Positions 36,893 through 45,753 of a DNA stretch of 52,211 nucleotides are shown here, one piece after another (position 1 is the first letter of the stretch; every line of letters starts with the position of its first letter). Source of the stretch: Clostridiales bacterium (lineage in GTDB: Bacteria > Bacillota > Clostridia > Tissierellales > GPF-1); the NCBI GenBank assembly GCA_013619125.1, contig JABXKS010000054.1, forward strand, positions 1 to 52,211. Reading direction: 5' to 3'. Under the pieces are notes generated by a model that did not search any database, was not told where the DNA came from, and saw only the letters and a program-made list of their open reading frames with translations. The translations under genes were made by a program, and so were the position numbers.

Positions 36893-37095
36893 GTTGTAAT
36901 TAGAACGAGTGGTGGAGCGTGACGCAAAGGGAGAACCGGCTCTTTTTATGTGGAGGCATTTGAATTCTTACATTGTCTATACGAGGGGGATCGTTTGTTT
37001 TATATTTCCATTTTTCAGATAATTCTTGAAAGTAACCACGGATCGATGATATAATGGCTTTACGTCTGTGAGTAGATGGGAAAAGGGGTAAGCGA

Positions 37096-38193
37096 TTGAG
37101 GGAACAAGGCAATAATAAACAAAAAAAATCAAAACAACTATTTGTCCAACTGGGACAAGTGCTACGAGATCTGGGTGCCGATATGAAGCGGGGAAAAGGC
37201 CAAGCGAAGAATTGGTTTTCCAAGGAGAAGGAAATTCTCCTGCAGCACAGCACGGAGATTCGCATCCATCATTTGAAGGATCAAGAGCAGAAGGTGTATT
37301 ATGTTCGTCATTTTCGACGGAAACTGAAATTGAGTCTAGGCATTGCGATAGCGGGAATGGTGGTTTTTGCGGTGATGATGACTGCGGAGGTCGGAGATCT
37401 GCGAGATCAAGTGATAAGCCTGGAAGCGCAGGCCATTGCCAAGGATGAAATGATTGAATCACAGCAGAAGACGTTGGCGATGAGGACAGAAGATATTACA
37501 GAGGACCTGGCGCTGATTGAAGACTATCGGGAAACAACCAGCGATATGACGGACCAATTGGAAGTCTTGGTGGAAAAAACGGAAGTGCTGGCACAAACCT
37601 ATATGCTGTCTGCGAATGTTCAATTGCAGGATCGGTCGGGAAATCGGGAAGAGATTGAGCCTTTGATGGACTCCTCGGATGAGATTGATGATATGATCGT
37701 CAATGTTGCTGAAATCGCCGACTGGCTGAAGATGGAAGAAGGCGCGACGGAAACGGATCGTCTCTTTGAAATCGAAGCGGAATTGACCTCGTTTTTAAAG
37801 GATGTGCCGCGGATTTGGCCGGTGGATGGCCGCCGGATCAGTTCCGATTTTGGCACAAGACGACATCCAGTTTTAAATGGACGCTCGAATCATACGGGGG
37901 TGGATATTCCCGATGATTACGGTTCGCCAATTGTTGCAACAGCGGAAGGGGTTGTTACCTTCGCCGCTTATCAGTATGGATATGGATATATGGTGAAGAT
38001 TGAGCATGCCAATGGACTGGAAACTGTCTACGGTCATGCATCGAAATTGTTGGTAAGCAAGGGCGATGAAGTCATACAAGGCCAGACCATTGCAAAGGTG
38101 GGGAGTTCAGGACTCAGTACAGGTCCTCATGTGCATTATGAGATCAAAATCAATGGCGCGTATATCGATCCCGAATTATTCCTAGAGCAGTAG
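37096..38193 (+). CDS. M23-family murein metallopeptidase, membrane-anchored
   Basis: Predicted peptidoglycan endopeptidase, 365 residues. Basic cytoplasmic lead (about 1-75), one transmembrane helix (LSLGIAIAGMVVFAVMMTAE, about 80-98), a coiled-coil region (about 100-240), and a C-terminal M23/LytM domain with zinc ligands in SDFGTRRHPVLN, NHTGVDIP and GPHVHYEIKI. The domain looks catalytically complete. A TTG at 37096 is the likely start (AAGGGG seven bases upstream); the next ATG at 37183 lacks a good site. A role in wall remodelling at division or sporulation is plausible. Monocistronic. Confidence 0.9.
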   Translation: MREQGNNKQKKSKQLFVQLGQVLRDLGADMKRGKGQAKNWFSKEKEILLQHSTEIRIHHLKDQEQKVYYVRHFRRKLKLSLGIAIAGMVVFAVMMTAEVGDLRDQVISLEAQAIAKDEMIESQQKTLAMRTEDITEDLALIEDYRETTSDMTDQLEVLVEKTEVLAQTYMLSANVQLQDRSGNREEIEPLMDSSDEIDDMIVNVAEIADWLKMEEGATETDRLFEIEAELTSFLKDVPRIWPVDGRRISSDFGTRRHPVLNGRSNHTGVDIPDDYGSPIVATAEGVVTFAAYQYGYGYMVKIEHANGLETVYGHASKLLVSKGDEVIQGQTIAKVGSSGLSTGPHVHYEIKINGAYIDPELFLEQ

Positions 38194-38266
38194 AATTGTC
38201 GATTGATTCGAAAGGATCCGATTAGAGAATGCTTCAAAAGATTGAAATATAGAGGATTCAATAAGG

Positions 38267-38295
38267 TCAGCCCGAGGGGGCTGATTTTCTTTTTA
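38267..38295 (+). terminator. Terminator after the M23 peptidase gene
   Basis: TCAGCCC (38267-38273), GAGG loop, GGGCTGA (38278-38284), T-rich tail (TTTTCTTTTT). Confidence 0.88.
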
Positions 38296-38304
38296 TGAAA
38301 ACCC

Positions 38305-38360
38305 TTGCAGAGAAAAAAGATCTGTGATATGTTTAATATACAAAATATCGTATTCTGTAT
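38305..38360 (+). promoter_or_regulatory. Promoter and operator of the yhf-like operon
   Basis: Weak promoter TTGCAG (38305-38310), 17 bases, TATGTT (38328-38333). At the expected start lies an inverted repeat ATACAAAATA (38338-38347), TCG, TATTCTGTAT (38351-38360) with one mismatch in ten, probably the binding site of the regulator encoded next. The same ten-base ATACAAAATA recurs at 39331-39340. Confidence 0.6.
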
Positions 38361-38376
38361 TTTGAGGAGTGAAAAG

Positions 38377-39315
38377 ATGGCAACAGGAACAAAACAACTA
38401 ATGTCAAAAAATGGACGCGCAATCATGTTGCTGTCCCAAGAGATGTTTTCCTATGAAGTGGGAGACCGCATTCGAACCATCTCGGAATATGTCGATCTGT
38501 TTCAAACCTCGCGGGGGACGGTACAGTCCGCCATAAAGTTTTTACAGGAGGAGCAATGCATTCGATTGGAATCGAGAGGGCATTTGGGTACCTTTTTAAT
38601 AGAGATGAATCACAAGCAACTTTGGGAATTCTCGGATTTTGGCGTCATTATGGGCGCCATGCCATTGCCGTATTCGAAGCGATACGAGGGATTGGCAACG
38701 GGGTTGTACAAAGCCTTCGAAGAGAAGGAAATTCCTTTTAGCCTAGCCTTTATGCGAGGCGGCAACAAACGGATTGAAGCCTTGAATTTTGGGAAATACA
38801 GTTTTTCCATTATTTCAAAGTTGGCCGCTGACACCCAAATGGAGATGCATCATGATCTGCATATCGTCCATGAATTTCAGCCGGGTAGTTATGTAGGCAA
38901 TCATGTGGTGATCTTTCGAAACGCCGAGGTCCAGCAAATTCAAGACGGCATGCGAGTTGGATTCGACGCTGCATCCATTGATCAGTCCATGTTGACGGAG
39001 GTGGAATGCGAAGGGTTGGATGTGGCATATGTGGCAACACCCTACAATCAAATCTTGCAGAAGCTTGAAATGAATGAAATTGACGCGGCAATCTGGAACG
39101 CGGATGAGATCAAGGAAAAGAATTTGGACTTTCATATTCAGCCATTGCGCAAACAATTGGCGCAGGAATTGGACCGCAAGGGAACCATCGCGACCATTGT
39201 CGTTAGCAAGGATGCCATGGTGATCGGCCGTATTATGCAACGATTATTGGAGCTGGATGCCGTAGAGGAAATTCAAAAACAAGTAATCGAAGACAAGATT
39301 ATGCCAGTTTATTGA
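38377..39315 (+). CDS. yhfZ: YhfZ-like transcriptional regulator
   Basis: 312-residue regulator, first gene of the yhf-like operon; GAGGAG lies seven bases before the ATG. The N-terminal part is a winged-helix of GntR type (DRIRTISEYVDLFQTSRGTV, then QSAIKFLQEEQCIRLESRG) and the rest (about 100-312) resembles a periplasmic-binding-protein-like effector domain, including EFQPGSYVGNHVVIF and GMRVGFDAASIDQSMLT. This combination is that of E. coli YhfZ. Unlike E. coli, where yhfZ is the last gene of the cluster, it is first here. It probably binds the ATACAAAATA repeats next to its own promoter. Confidence 0.8.
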   Translation: MATGTKQLMSKNGRAIMLLSQEMFSYEVGDRIRTISEYVDLFQTSRGTVQSAIKFLQEEQCIRLESRGHLGTFLIEMNHKQLWEFSDFGVIMGAMPLPYSKRYEGLATGLYKAFEEKEIPFSLAFMRGGNKRIEALNFGKYSFSIISKLAADTQMEMHHDLHIVHEFQPGSYVGNHVVIFRNAEVQQIQDGMRVGFDAASIDQSMLTEVECEGLDVAYVATPYNQILQKLEMNEIDAAIWNADEIKEKNLDFHIQPLRKQLAQELDRKGTIATIVVSKDAMVIGRIMQRLLELDAVEEIQKQVIEDKIMPVY

Positions 39316-39330
39316 AAATTTGTCACGAAT

Positions 39331-39349
39331 ATACAAAATAATGTACATT
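39331..39349 (+). promoter_or_regulatory. Second ATACAAAATA site and AATGTACATT palindrome
   Basis: ATACAAAATA (39331-39340) overlaps a perfect ten-base palindrome AATGTACATT (39340-39349) in the 46-base gap between yhfZ and the PRD gene. It may be a second regulator site. Confidence 0.4.
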
Positions 39350-39361
39350 GCAGGGGGATTT

Positions 39362-39733
39362 ATGGAAAGTACAATTAGGCAGCGCCTTGACATCTTGAAA
39401 CAAGCCAATCAAATTAACGGAAAAATGGAGGTGGCAATTACCACCTTAATTGAAAAGCTGGAGGACACATATCAGTTACAGGTAACGGAAGAGAACGGCG
39501 CGATGCTGGTTATGCATCTAGCTATAGCATTGGCTCGGATCAATCGAGGTGAAACCGTCGCCCGAATGGATGAAATGCTGGTTGATCAGATCCGCGGTGC
39601 AAAGGGCTTTGATGATTTGCCCGATTTTTTAGGGGATTTGGAAAAAGAAATGGGATGGAAAATCCCGATTGAAGAATTTGAGTATATTGCTTTGCATTTC
39701 TGTACCATGATTAAAAAAGGAGGAAGAGCATGA
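39362..39733 (+). CDS. yhfY: PRD-domain protein (YhfY-like)
   Basis: A 123-residue protein made of a single PTS regulation domain (PRD), as in E. coli YhfY. The two conserved histidines that are phosphorylation sites in PRDs are present (LVMHLAIALARINRG near residue 47 and EYIALHFCTMIKK near residue 114). It has no DNA-binding or RNA-binding domain of its own, so it may convey PTS state to YhfZ or to the transporter. AGGGGGA upstream, ATG at 39362. It overlaps the next gene by four bases. Confidence 0.82.
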   Translation: MESTIRQRLDILKQANQINGKMEVAITTLIEKLEDTYQLQVTEENGAMLVMHLAIALARINRGETVARMDEMLVDQIRGAKGFDDLPDFLGDLEKEMGWKIPIEEFEYIALHFCTMIKKGGRA

Positions 39734-40092
39734 TTCGTGTTGTTGTAGGCGGAGCAATCCGTAAAGATGATATTGCAAAAATGGTTCAAGAGATCGGGGG
39801 TGAAAAAGTAGAAGTCAAAGTGATGACTGATCTGCAAGCTGCGCTGGCCATTCAAAGCAACCAAGCGGACTATTATATCGGGGCGTGTCATACAGGGGGA
39901 GGCGGTGCATTGAGCATGGCAATCGCGTTGTTAACGATTGTAAAATGTGCGACTGTTTCCATGCCTGGAAGACCGCCAAAGGAAGAAGAAATCATTCAAG
40001 CGGTAGCAGCAGGCAAGGTTGCCTTTGGTTTCACGGGAGATCACATGGAAGCGGCACTACCCATTATTATGCGGGAAATTCTAGCGAAATAG
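39730..40092 (+). CDS. yhfU: YhfU-like protein (DUF2620)
   Basis: A 120-residue glycine-rich soluble protein of the YhfU/DUF2620 type. It starts IRVVVGGAIRKDDIAK, and has a conserved glycine cluster (YYIGACHTGGGGALSMAIAL) and SMPGRPPKEEEI. The fold looks Rossmann-like and reminiscent of PTS EIIB-type components, though no phospho-acceptor Cys/His loop is certain. ATGA overlap with the PRD gene and tight linkage to yhfT suggest that it serves as an accessory unit of the membrane protein. Function unknown. Confidence 0.8.
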   Translation: MIRVVVGGAIRKDDIAKMVQEIGGEKVEVKVMTDLQAALAIQSNQADYYIGACHTGGGGALSMAIALLTIVKCATVSMPGRPPKEEEIIQAVAAGKVAFGFTGDHMEAALPIIMREILAK

Positions 40093-40113
40093 AACATTCA
40101 TAGGAGGAGTAAG

Positions 40114-41388
40114 ATGAATATTATGTTAATGGCTGTGATCGGCGCTTTGGCGGCAATCATGGCAAATAAGGGAATTGCGGTATTTAACGATGGACTTCGA
40201 CCAATTATGCCGGAGCACATTGAGGGAAGAATGTCACGTAAAGAGTTGGCGGCAACTGCGTTTGCTATGAGTTTTGGTCTTGTTATCGGTTTTGGTATTC
40301 CATTCTCTTTGGCAGCAAGCATTATTTTGATTCACTGTATCCTATTGGGGACAGACATCATTGGTGCTTCTTCACCGGATGGGAAAAAAGGAGTCATTAT
40401 TTCTGGTGTGATCGGTGCCTTGTACGGTATCGGAATCCTATTGGGCTTAGAGAGTGTTGTCAAAGCCTTTGAATTGCTTCCAGTAAACTTTATGGGAAGT
40501 TTGGGTCAGGTTGGCGCACCAATTGTGATCGCATTCGCTGCATTCCCAGCATTGGCGACAGGGTATCAGTATGGCGCGAAAAAAGGAGTTCTCAACCTAG
40601 CGGTATCGGTCATCGCGCGACAAATCGCGATTGTTGCCGGATCGATTCAAATGGGATCTGCAACGATTAAACTGAACCCAGAAGGAACAGCTTTGATTGT
40701 CGGTATGGTCATTCTTTTGGTCTTCGCAATGCAAGAAAAAACGGAAGACGAAACTGTTGATTTGGTTTCAATTTTTGAAGAGCGTGTGAAGCGCATTAAG
40801 AAGAACATTCCATATTTGATGGTGATGGGTGGATTGGTTGCAGCAGCAACAGCATCAGGTTTGATGGCGGGCGATCCGATTTCCTTGAACTTGATGAAGG
40901 AAGGTCAATTGATGGATGCTGGCTTTGCGGCCTTGGCGCGTGGTATTGGATTTATTCCTTTGGTTGCTTCTACGGCGATCGCGACAGGTGTTTACGGTCC
41001 TGTTGGCATGACTTTTGTATTTGCGGTTGGCTTGTTTGTACACAACCCATTGTTGGCGGGTCTTTTGGGCGCCGCGACGATTGGACTTGAAGTCTTGTTG
41101 TTGGGTCAGATTGCACATTTCTTGGATAAGTTTCCTGGAATCAGAAAGTCTGGCGACAATATCCGAATGGCAATGTCTCAATTATTAGAAGTTGCTTTAC
41201 TAGTTGGTGGTATGAATGCTGCCAATGCAATTGCTCCAGGAATCGGATTCTTCGTGGTTGTTGGTTTGTATATCTTGAATGATATTGCTGGTAAACCAGT
41301 GGTTCGTATGGCCGTTGGACCGATCGCAGCGATCTTGGTTGGTGTATTGGTGAATGTGCTGGCAGTTGTAGGTTTATTTACAGTATAA
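40114..41388 (+). CDS. yhfT: YhfT-like polytopic membrane protein (putative transporter)
   Basis: A 424-residue integral membrane protein with about eleven or twelve hydrophobic segments, of the YhfT family. It opens MNIMLMAVIGALAAIMANKG and has conserved stretches GLRPIMPEHIEGRMSRKELA, LGTDIIGASSPDGKKG, and VRMAVGPIAAILVGVLVNVL. It is assumed to import the pathway substrate, with YhfU perhaps as partner; neither is proven. AGGAGGAG lies upstream of the ATG. A 12-bp hairpin lies right after the stop. Confidence 0.85.
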   Translation: MNIMLMAVIGALAAIMANKGIAVFNDGLRPIMPEHIEGRMSRKELAATAFAMSFGLVIGFGIPFSLAASIILIHCILLGTDIIGASSPDGKKGVIISGVIGALYGIGILLGLESVVKAFELLPVNFMGSLGQVGAPIVIAFAAFPALATGYQYGAKKGVLNLAVSVIARQIAIVAGSIQMGSATIKLNPEGTALIVGMVILLVFAMQEKTEDETVDLVSIFEERVKRIKKNIPYLMVMGGLVAAATASGLMAGDPISLNLMKEGQLMDAGFAALARGIGFIPLVASTAIATGVYGPVGMTFVFAVGLFVHNPLLAGLLGAATIGLEVLLLGQIAHFLDKFPGIRKSGDNIRMAMSQLLEVALLVGGMNAANAIAPGIGFFVVVGLYILNDIAGKPVVRMAVGPIAAILVGVLVNVLAVVGLFTV

Positions 41389-41399
41389 GGTTGATTCTT

Positions 41400-41425
41400 A
41401 AAGGAAGCTGCAGGCAGCTTCCTTT
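41400..41425 (+). promoter_or_regulatory. Intra-operon 12-bp hairpin after yhfT
   Basis: AAAGGAAGCTGC (41400-41411) pairs perfectly with GCAGCTTCCTTT (41414-41425), with two bases between (in practice a 4-base loop). No T-run follows apart from TTT within the stem, so partial termination, mRNA processing or message stability are the options. Confidence 0.7.
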
Positions 41426-41449
41426 GGGAATTTTATAAGGAGTAATCAT

Positions 41450-42556
41450 ATGCAGGCAGACTCAGTCAAACGCGTCATGAAAGCCATGATTCGCGCAAAG
41501 GAAGAGGAAGGAAAGAGTGTAGTCTCTTTTCAAAAATCCATGATAGAAGAAGCGGTGAGCGCTCTCGAGAAACCTGGAGAAATCCTAACGCTATTCGGTG
41601 TTAAGGATACGAATCAGATCTCACGAGACCTTGTCAATCGACTGCGAAAGCAGCCGGGATTTGTTTTCCACACCATAGATGCCATGTCCGAACGGGGCCG
41701 AGCGGTGGATGTGGAAAGGATCAATCCATTGACGGGTCGAGCGATGACCGGTTCTTCTAGCGGGTGCTGCATCAACATTTTAAAGGGAATCAACGATTTA
41801 GCTATCGGTACAGACGGGGGCGGATCGGTATTGGCACCGGCTCTTAGCACCCAGCTCTTCTCCATACTGGGAAAAGGTATGGGATTAAAGGGGCAAACAA
41901 AAAAGAAATCAACCGATGAATTGGCATTTGTGCCGGGGATCGGAGTGATTAGTCATGATTATCAGCGCTGCGTGGAAGCGATTCGCGCACTATGTAAAAT
42001 AAAAAGAGAAGAATGGGATGTGTCTCAGTTTGAATTTCAGATTGCAGTTCCGATAGAAAGAGGCGTTTGCCTCCCGGATGGTCGGGATATGCATGCCGAA
42101 TTGCAGCCATACATGGAAGCATTGCCCATGAATATCCATGTACGGACAGTACCGGTTCCAAATCTGCAGGATCGGCGGGAAAGCATCGCTTTCTTAAATG
42201 ATTTGTTCGCCCAAGGGTTTGATGCCATGTTGACGCTGGAAGGTCCCATCGACTTGCATGGATATGGTGATTCAGTTATGGGCGTTTGGGGAAAAATAGG
42301 TGAGAGCGGACAACACTCTTCGGGTAAATACTTGGTAAAAACAGCCAATTTAATTGATGCAACAGCGATTACGATACCGACCTTGGAACTGGCAACGGGT
42401 TTGGTTTTGATTGGAAAGCCCGGTCGAGAATCGGGCGTTCGTCTGATGAAGGTCGCAGAGGCTTTTGTTGATCAGGTTGAGCGACCTGCCTTGTACCAGC
42501 GTTACTTTATGGATGGATATCAAAATCGCAATTTGGGATTTGGATCGGAGGAGTAA
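41450..42556 (+). CDS. Amidase-signature-like protein in the yhf-like operon
   Basis: A 368-residue soluble protein that I read as a compact amidase-signature (AS) enzyme. NPLTGRAMTGSSSGCC followed by NDLAIGTDGGGSVLAPAL matches the AS core (GGSSGG and GTDxGGSxRxP), with cis-Ser near S103 and nucleophile near S126; GVKDT (K52) fits the catalytic Lys. Deviations are CC after the Ser loop and Leu in place of the usual Arg. It is 80-100 residues shorter than typical AS enzymes. It replaces no gene of the E. coli yhf operon, so it is an addition. It would cleave an amide bond. AAGGAG upstream; the next gene starts immediately after its stop. Confidence 0.7.
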   Translation: MQADSVKRVMKAMIRAKEEEGKSVVSFQKSMIEEAVSALEKPGEILTLFGVKDTNQISRDLVNRLRKQPGFVFHTIDAMSERGRAVDVERINPLTGRAMTGSSSGCCINILKGINDLAIGTDGGGSVLAPALSTQLFSILGKGMGLKGQTKKKSTDELAFVPGIGVISHDYQRCVEAIRALCKIKREEWDVSQFEFQIAVPIERGVCLPDGRDMHAELQPYMEALPMNIHVRTVPVPNLQDRRESIAFLNDLFAQGFDAMLTLEGPIDLHGYGDSVMGVWGKIGESGQHSSGKYLVKTANLIDATAITIPTLELATGLVLIGKPGRESGVRLMKVAEAFVDQVERPALYQRYFMDGYQNRNLGFGSEE

Positions 42557-43471
42557 ATGGCTATTTATGGAATCGGGGGCGAGATTCGCCCGGGTCAACT
42601 GGGAAAAACATATATGCATGAACACCTGTATTTGGATTTGTCTCGAATCAAAGGAGATCCGGATACCCATTATAATGCGACGGATCTTGTGATTGAGGAA
42701 ATGAAGCAGCTAAAGGCAAAGGGGATCTCTACCATTGTGGAAGTGACCAATCACGGCATGGGCAGAGATTTGGAGCGCATGCAGCGAATCGTGAAAGAGT
42801 CGGGCATTCAGGTTGTGGTTAGCACGGGGTTTTATAAGGATCCTTTTCTGCCAGCGGCAGCACTCTCTCAACCTGTCGGTGAACTGGTCAAGATGATGAT
42901 TCGGGAATTGGATGAGGGAATCGAGGATTCTGGAATTCGAGCGCAATTGATCGGTGAGATTGGAACCAGCAAAGATCAAATGACAGAGATGGAAGCCAAA
43001 GTCTTTGAAGCGGCAGCACGAGCGCACCGCGAAACCGGAGCAGCCATCAGTACCCATACAACCCTGGGAACCTATGCCTTGGAGCAATTGGAATTTTTTA
43101 AAGGCTTCGGGGTCGACCTAGAAAAAGTAGTCGTTGGACATGTGGATTTGCGTTGCGACGTAGAAACACATCTTCGCATTGCACAGACTGGAGCGACTTT
43201 GGCTTTTGATACCATTGGAAAAGTAAATTACGCGTCTGATGAGGCGCGAGTTACGCATATTAAGGGATTGATCGAGCGGGGGCATGTCGAACAGGTCGTT
43301 CTTTCCCAAGACTTGACGCGCAAGAGCCATTTGAAAGAAAATGGCGGAATCGGTTATTGTTATATGCTGGAGGAATTCTTGCCGAAGCTGCGGGCCGCAG
43401 GTGTTAAAGAAACTGAGATCCAACAAATGTTGGAGAATAATCCGTATAGGATTTTAGATCGAAAGGAGTAA
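42557..43471 (+). CDS. php: Phosphotriesterase homology protein (Php/YhfV)
   Basis: Amidohydrolase-superfamily metal-dependent hydrolase, 304 residues. Metal ligands are recognisable: HEH in YMHEHLYLDLS, the Glu of LIGEIGTSKDQM where true phosphotriesterases carry a carboxylated Lys (E. coli Php also has Glu), His in STHTTLGTY and VVGHVDLRC, and Asp in VLSQDLTRKSHL. The substrate of Php is unknown; relatives include lactonases and esterases. GGAGGAG lies within the end of the amidase-like gene, whose stop abuts this ATG. Confidence 0.88.
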   Translation: MAIYGIGGEIRPGQLGKTYMHEHLYLDLSRIKGDPDTHYNATDLVIEEMKQLKAKGISTIVEVTNHGMGRDLERMQRIVKESGIQVVVSTGFYKDPFLPAAALSQPVGELVKMMIRELDEGIEDSGIRAQLIGEIGTSKDQMTEMEAKVFEAAARAHRETGAAISTHTTLGTYALEQLEFFKGFGVDLEKVVVGHVDLRCDVETHLRIAQTGATLAFDTIGKVNYASDEARVTHIKGLIERGHVEQVVLSQDLTRKSHLKENGGIGYCYMLEEFLPKLRAAGVKETEIQQMLENNPYRILDRKE

Positions 43472-43475
43472 AAGT

Positions 43476-44570
43476 ATGAAAACTTATCCCATTTATACAA
43501 TGTCAATTGATGAAGCAAAAGAGATGCAGTTTCGACTGGTCGATTGCATCCATCAGGTGTTCCCGGGGGGAGAATTTCTGCAGATGGGAGACTTGGGAGT
43601 GACCCGCGCCATGGGGGCGCCAACAACCACCAGAAAAGTGGAAATGGTGTTGGCGAAGTTTTTTGATACGGAAGCGGCGATTTTGGTTCGTGGGTCCGGT
43701 ACGGGAGCCATTCGGAATGTCATGAATATTTCCAATCAACCGATGGGCGCCATCGTTTTGCACGACGCACCGATCTATCCAACCACAAAGGTGATTGTGG
43801 AGAGCATGGGGCTTCAGCCTGTTTGGGTCAATTTCAATGATATGGATGACCCGCGCTGGAAGGAATGCGCAAATGTTCCTTTTGCTTTGGTTCAGCATTC
43901 CCGTCAAGGGATCGAGGACTCCTACGATCTGGGAGAAGTAATTACCAAGATTAAGGATCTGAGTCAGTCGACTCAAATCTTGGTGGATGATAATTACACG
44001 GCTATGAAGGCACCAAAAATCGGAGCGCAATTAGGGGCGGATGCCAGCGCATTCTCGCTTTTTAAGTTGTTGGGTCCTGAGGGTGTGGGATGCATCGTGG
44101 GCACCGCATCGATTATCGAGAAAGTTCGAAAAATCAATTACTCTGGCGGAAGCCAGGTGCAGGGATATGAGGCGATGGAAGCCTTGCGGGCGATGGTCTA
44201 CACGCCGGTTTCGCTTGCCATTCAGGCGGAGCAGGGAACACAAATCGTGGAGCGCTTAGTGAATCAAGAAATTACGGGAGTGAAAAATGCCTTTTTGGCG
44301 AACGCGCAATCTCGTGTGGTTCTTGTAGAGTTTGATGAACCGATCGCTAAGGGCGTGTTGGTGGAAGCAGAAAAATTAGGTGCAGCTCCTTATCCAGTTG
44401 GAGCAGAATCAAAATATGAAATTGCAGCCATGTTTTATCGTGTTTCGGGAACCTTCCTTGCGGCAAATCCTGATTTTGAATCAACCATGATTCGAATCAA
44501 TCCCATGAGAGCGGGAGCAGATACGGTACTGCGTGTATTAAAAGAAGCGATGGAAGCGGCAAAGAATTAG
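43476..44570 (+). CDS. yhfS: YhfS-like PLP-dependent fold-type I enzyme
   Basis: A 364-residue pyridoxal-phosphate enzyme of aspartate-aminotransferase fold, like E. coli YhfS. The cofactor-binding Lys is in SAFSLFKLLGPEGVG (near residue 197), the Asp that contacts the pyridine nitrogen in ILVDDNYTAMK (near 171-172), and the phosphate-binding glycine region VRGSGTGAIRN (about 71-81). The reaction is unknown; lyase, aldolase or aminotransferase chemistry would all fit. AAAGGAG upstream. Next to the second PLP enzyme, suggesting an amino acid or amine intermediate. Confidence 0.85.
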   Translation: MKTYPIYTMSIDEAKEMQFRLVDCIHQVFPGGEFLQMGDLGVTRAMGAPTTTRKVEMVLAKFFDTEAAILVRGSGTGAIRNVMNISNQPMGAIVLHDAPIYPTTKVIVESMGLQPVWVNFNDMDDPRWKECANVPFALVQHSRQGIEDSYDLGEVITKIKDLSQSTQILVDDNYTAMKAPKIGAQLGADASAFSLFKLLGPEGVGCIVGTASIIEKVRKINYSGGSQVQGYEAMEALRAMVYTPVSLAIQAEQGTQIVERLVNQEITGVKNAFLANAQSRVVLVEFDEPIAKGVLVEAEKLGAAPYPVGAESKYEIAAMFYRVSGTFLAANPDFESTMIRINPMRAGADTVLRVLKEAMEAAKN

Positions 44571-44578
44571 GGGGAGCC

Positions 44579-45748
44579 ATGTTTTTAGAGAAGACAATAA
44601 CAAGAAATCCTGCTTTGGTGAAAGCGGCGATTGCGATGCACCAACAGGGTGCGATTCAACCGGATACCTATGTGATGGATTTGGATCAGATTGAGAACAA
44701 TACACGGCTACTGGCCGAAGAGGCAAAAAAACAGGGAATTACCCTATATATGATGACCAAACAAATTGGCAGAAATCCAGAAATAGCAAAACAAATTGCC
44801 GCAGCGGGAATTAAGCAGGCGGTTGCGGTAGATCCATGGGAGGCATTAGTGCTGGCAAAAGCGGGTGTTTCTCTTGGAAATGTGGGGCATTTGGTTCAGA
44901 TTCCGGATGGAATGGTTGCAGAAATTCTATCGTATCGTCCGGAAGTGATAACGGTGTTCTCTCTTGAAAAAGCCAAAACAATTTCGGAAGAGGCACAAAA
45001 GCAGGGATTCGTACAAAAGATTTTAATACGCGTTGTCGGGGCGAAGGATCGCTTGTATCCGGGACAAGAGGGCGGATTTTTAGAATCGGAGTGGATTGAT
45101 ACAGCGAGAAATATAGAAGCAATGCCAGGGATTTCACTGGCGGGTGTAACAGCATTTCCATGTTTCTTGTATGAAGAGGGAATCGTAAAACCAACAGAGA
45201 ATGGCAAAACGGTTCAACGGGCAGCCAGGCAGATTAAAAGGGAATTAAACCTTGAATTGGAGCAGGTGAATATGCCTAGCGCCAATTCTGTTGAGACCAT
45301 CAAGCAGATTGCAGAACTCGGTGGAACCCACGGAGAACCGGGACATGCCTTGACGGGCACGACACCGCTGCATGCGGTGCAGGATTTGCCCGAGCTTCCT
45401 GCCATGGTCTATGTATCAGAGATTTCCCATTGCATGGGAGAGAAAGCCTATACTTATGGTGGTGGATTTTATCGCCGATCAAATATTAAAAAGGCCTTGG
45501 TGATTCATGCAAAAGATGCCTCGCAAAAGATGATTGTCGATGCGGATGAACCTTCTCCTGAGATGATTGACTATTATGGAACGATCGATGCGAGAGACAA
45601 AAATATTCATGTCGGAGACACGGTTTTATATGCCTTTCGAACACAGATCTTTATGACGAGAAGCAGTGTGGCTTTGGTGTCTGGAATTCAATCGGGCAAA
45701 CCGGAGTTGGTTGGTATTTACGACGGGCTAGGCAGAAAGAAGGATTAA
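44579..45748 (+). CDS. yhfX: YhfX-like alanine-racemase-fold PLP enzyme
   Basis: A 389-residue fold-type III PLP protein, YhfX type. The N-terminal TIM-barrel part has YVMDLDQIENNTRLL and LYMMTKQIGRNPEI, with Lys 61 in the position of the PLP Lys of alanine racemases and D-threonine aldolases. THGEPGHALTGTTPLH and later SHCMGEKAYTYGGGFYRRS are conserved elements. It may racemise or cleave an amino acid derivative. GGGGGAG lies three bases before the ATG, a close spacing. Between yhfS and yhfW as in a two-enzyme PLP route. Confidence 0.85.
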   Translation: MFLEKTITRNPALVKAAIAMHQQGAIQPDTYVMDLDQIENNTRLLAEEAKKQGITLYMMTKQIGRNPEIAKQIAAAGIKQAVAVDPWEALVLAKAGVSLGNVGHLVQIPDGMVAEILSYRPEVITVFSLEKAKTISEEAQKQGFVQKILIRVVGAKDRLYPGQEGGFLESEWIDTARNIEAMPGISLAGVTAFPCFLYEEGIVKPTENGKTVQRAARQIKRELNLELEQVNMPSANSVETIKQIAELGGTHGEPGHALTGTTPLHAVQDLPELPAMVYVSEISHCMGEKAYTYGGGFYRRSNIKKALVIHAKDASQKMIVDADEPSPEMIDYYGTIDARDKNIHVGDTVLYAFRTQIFMTRSSVALVSGIQSGKPELVGIYDGLGRKKD

Positions 45749-45753
45749 AACAG

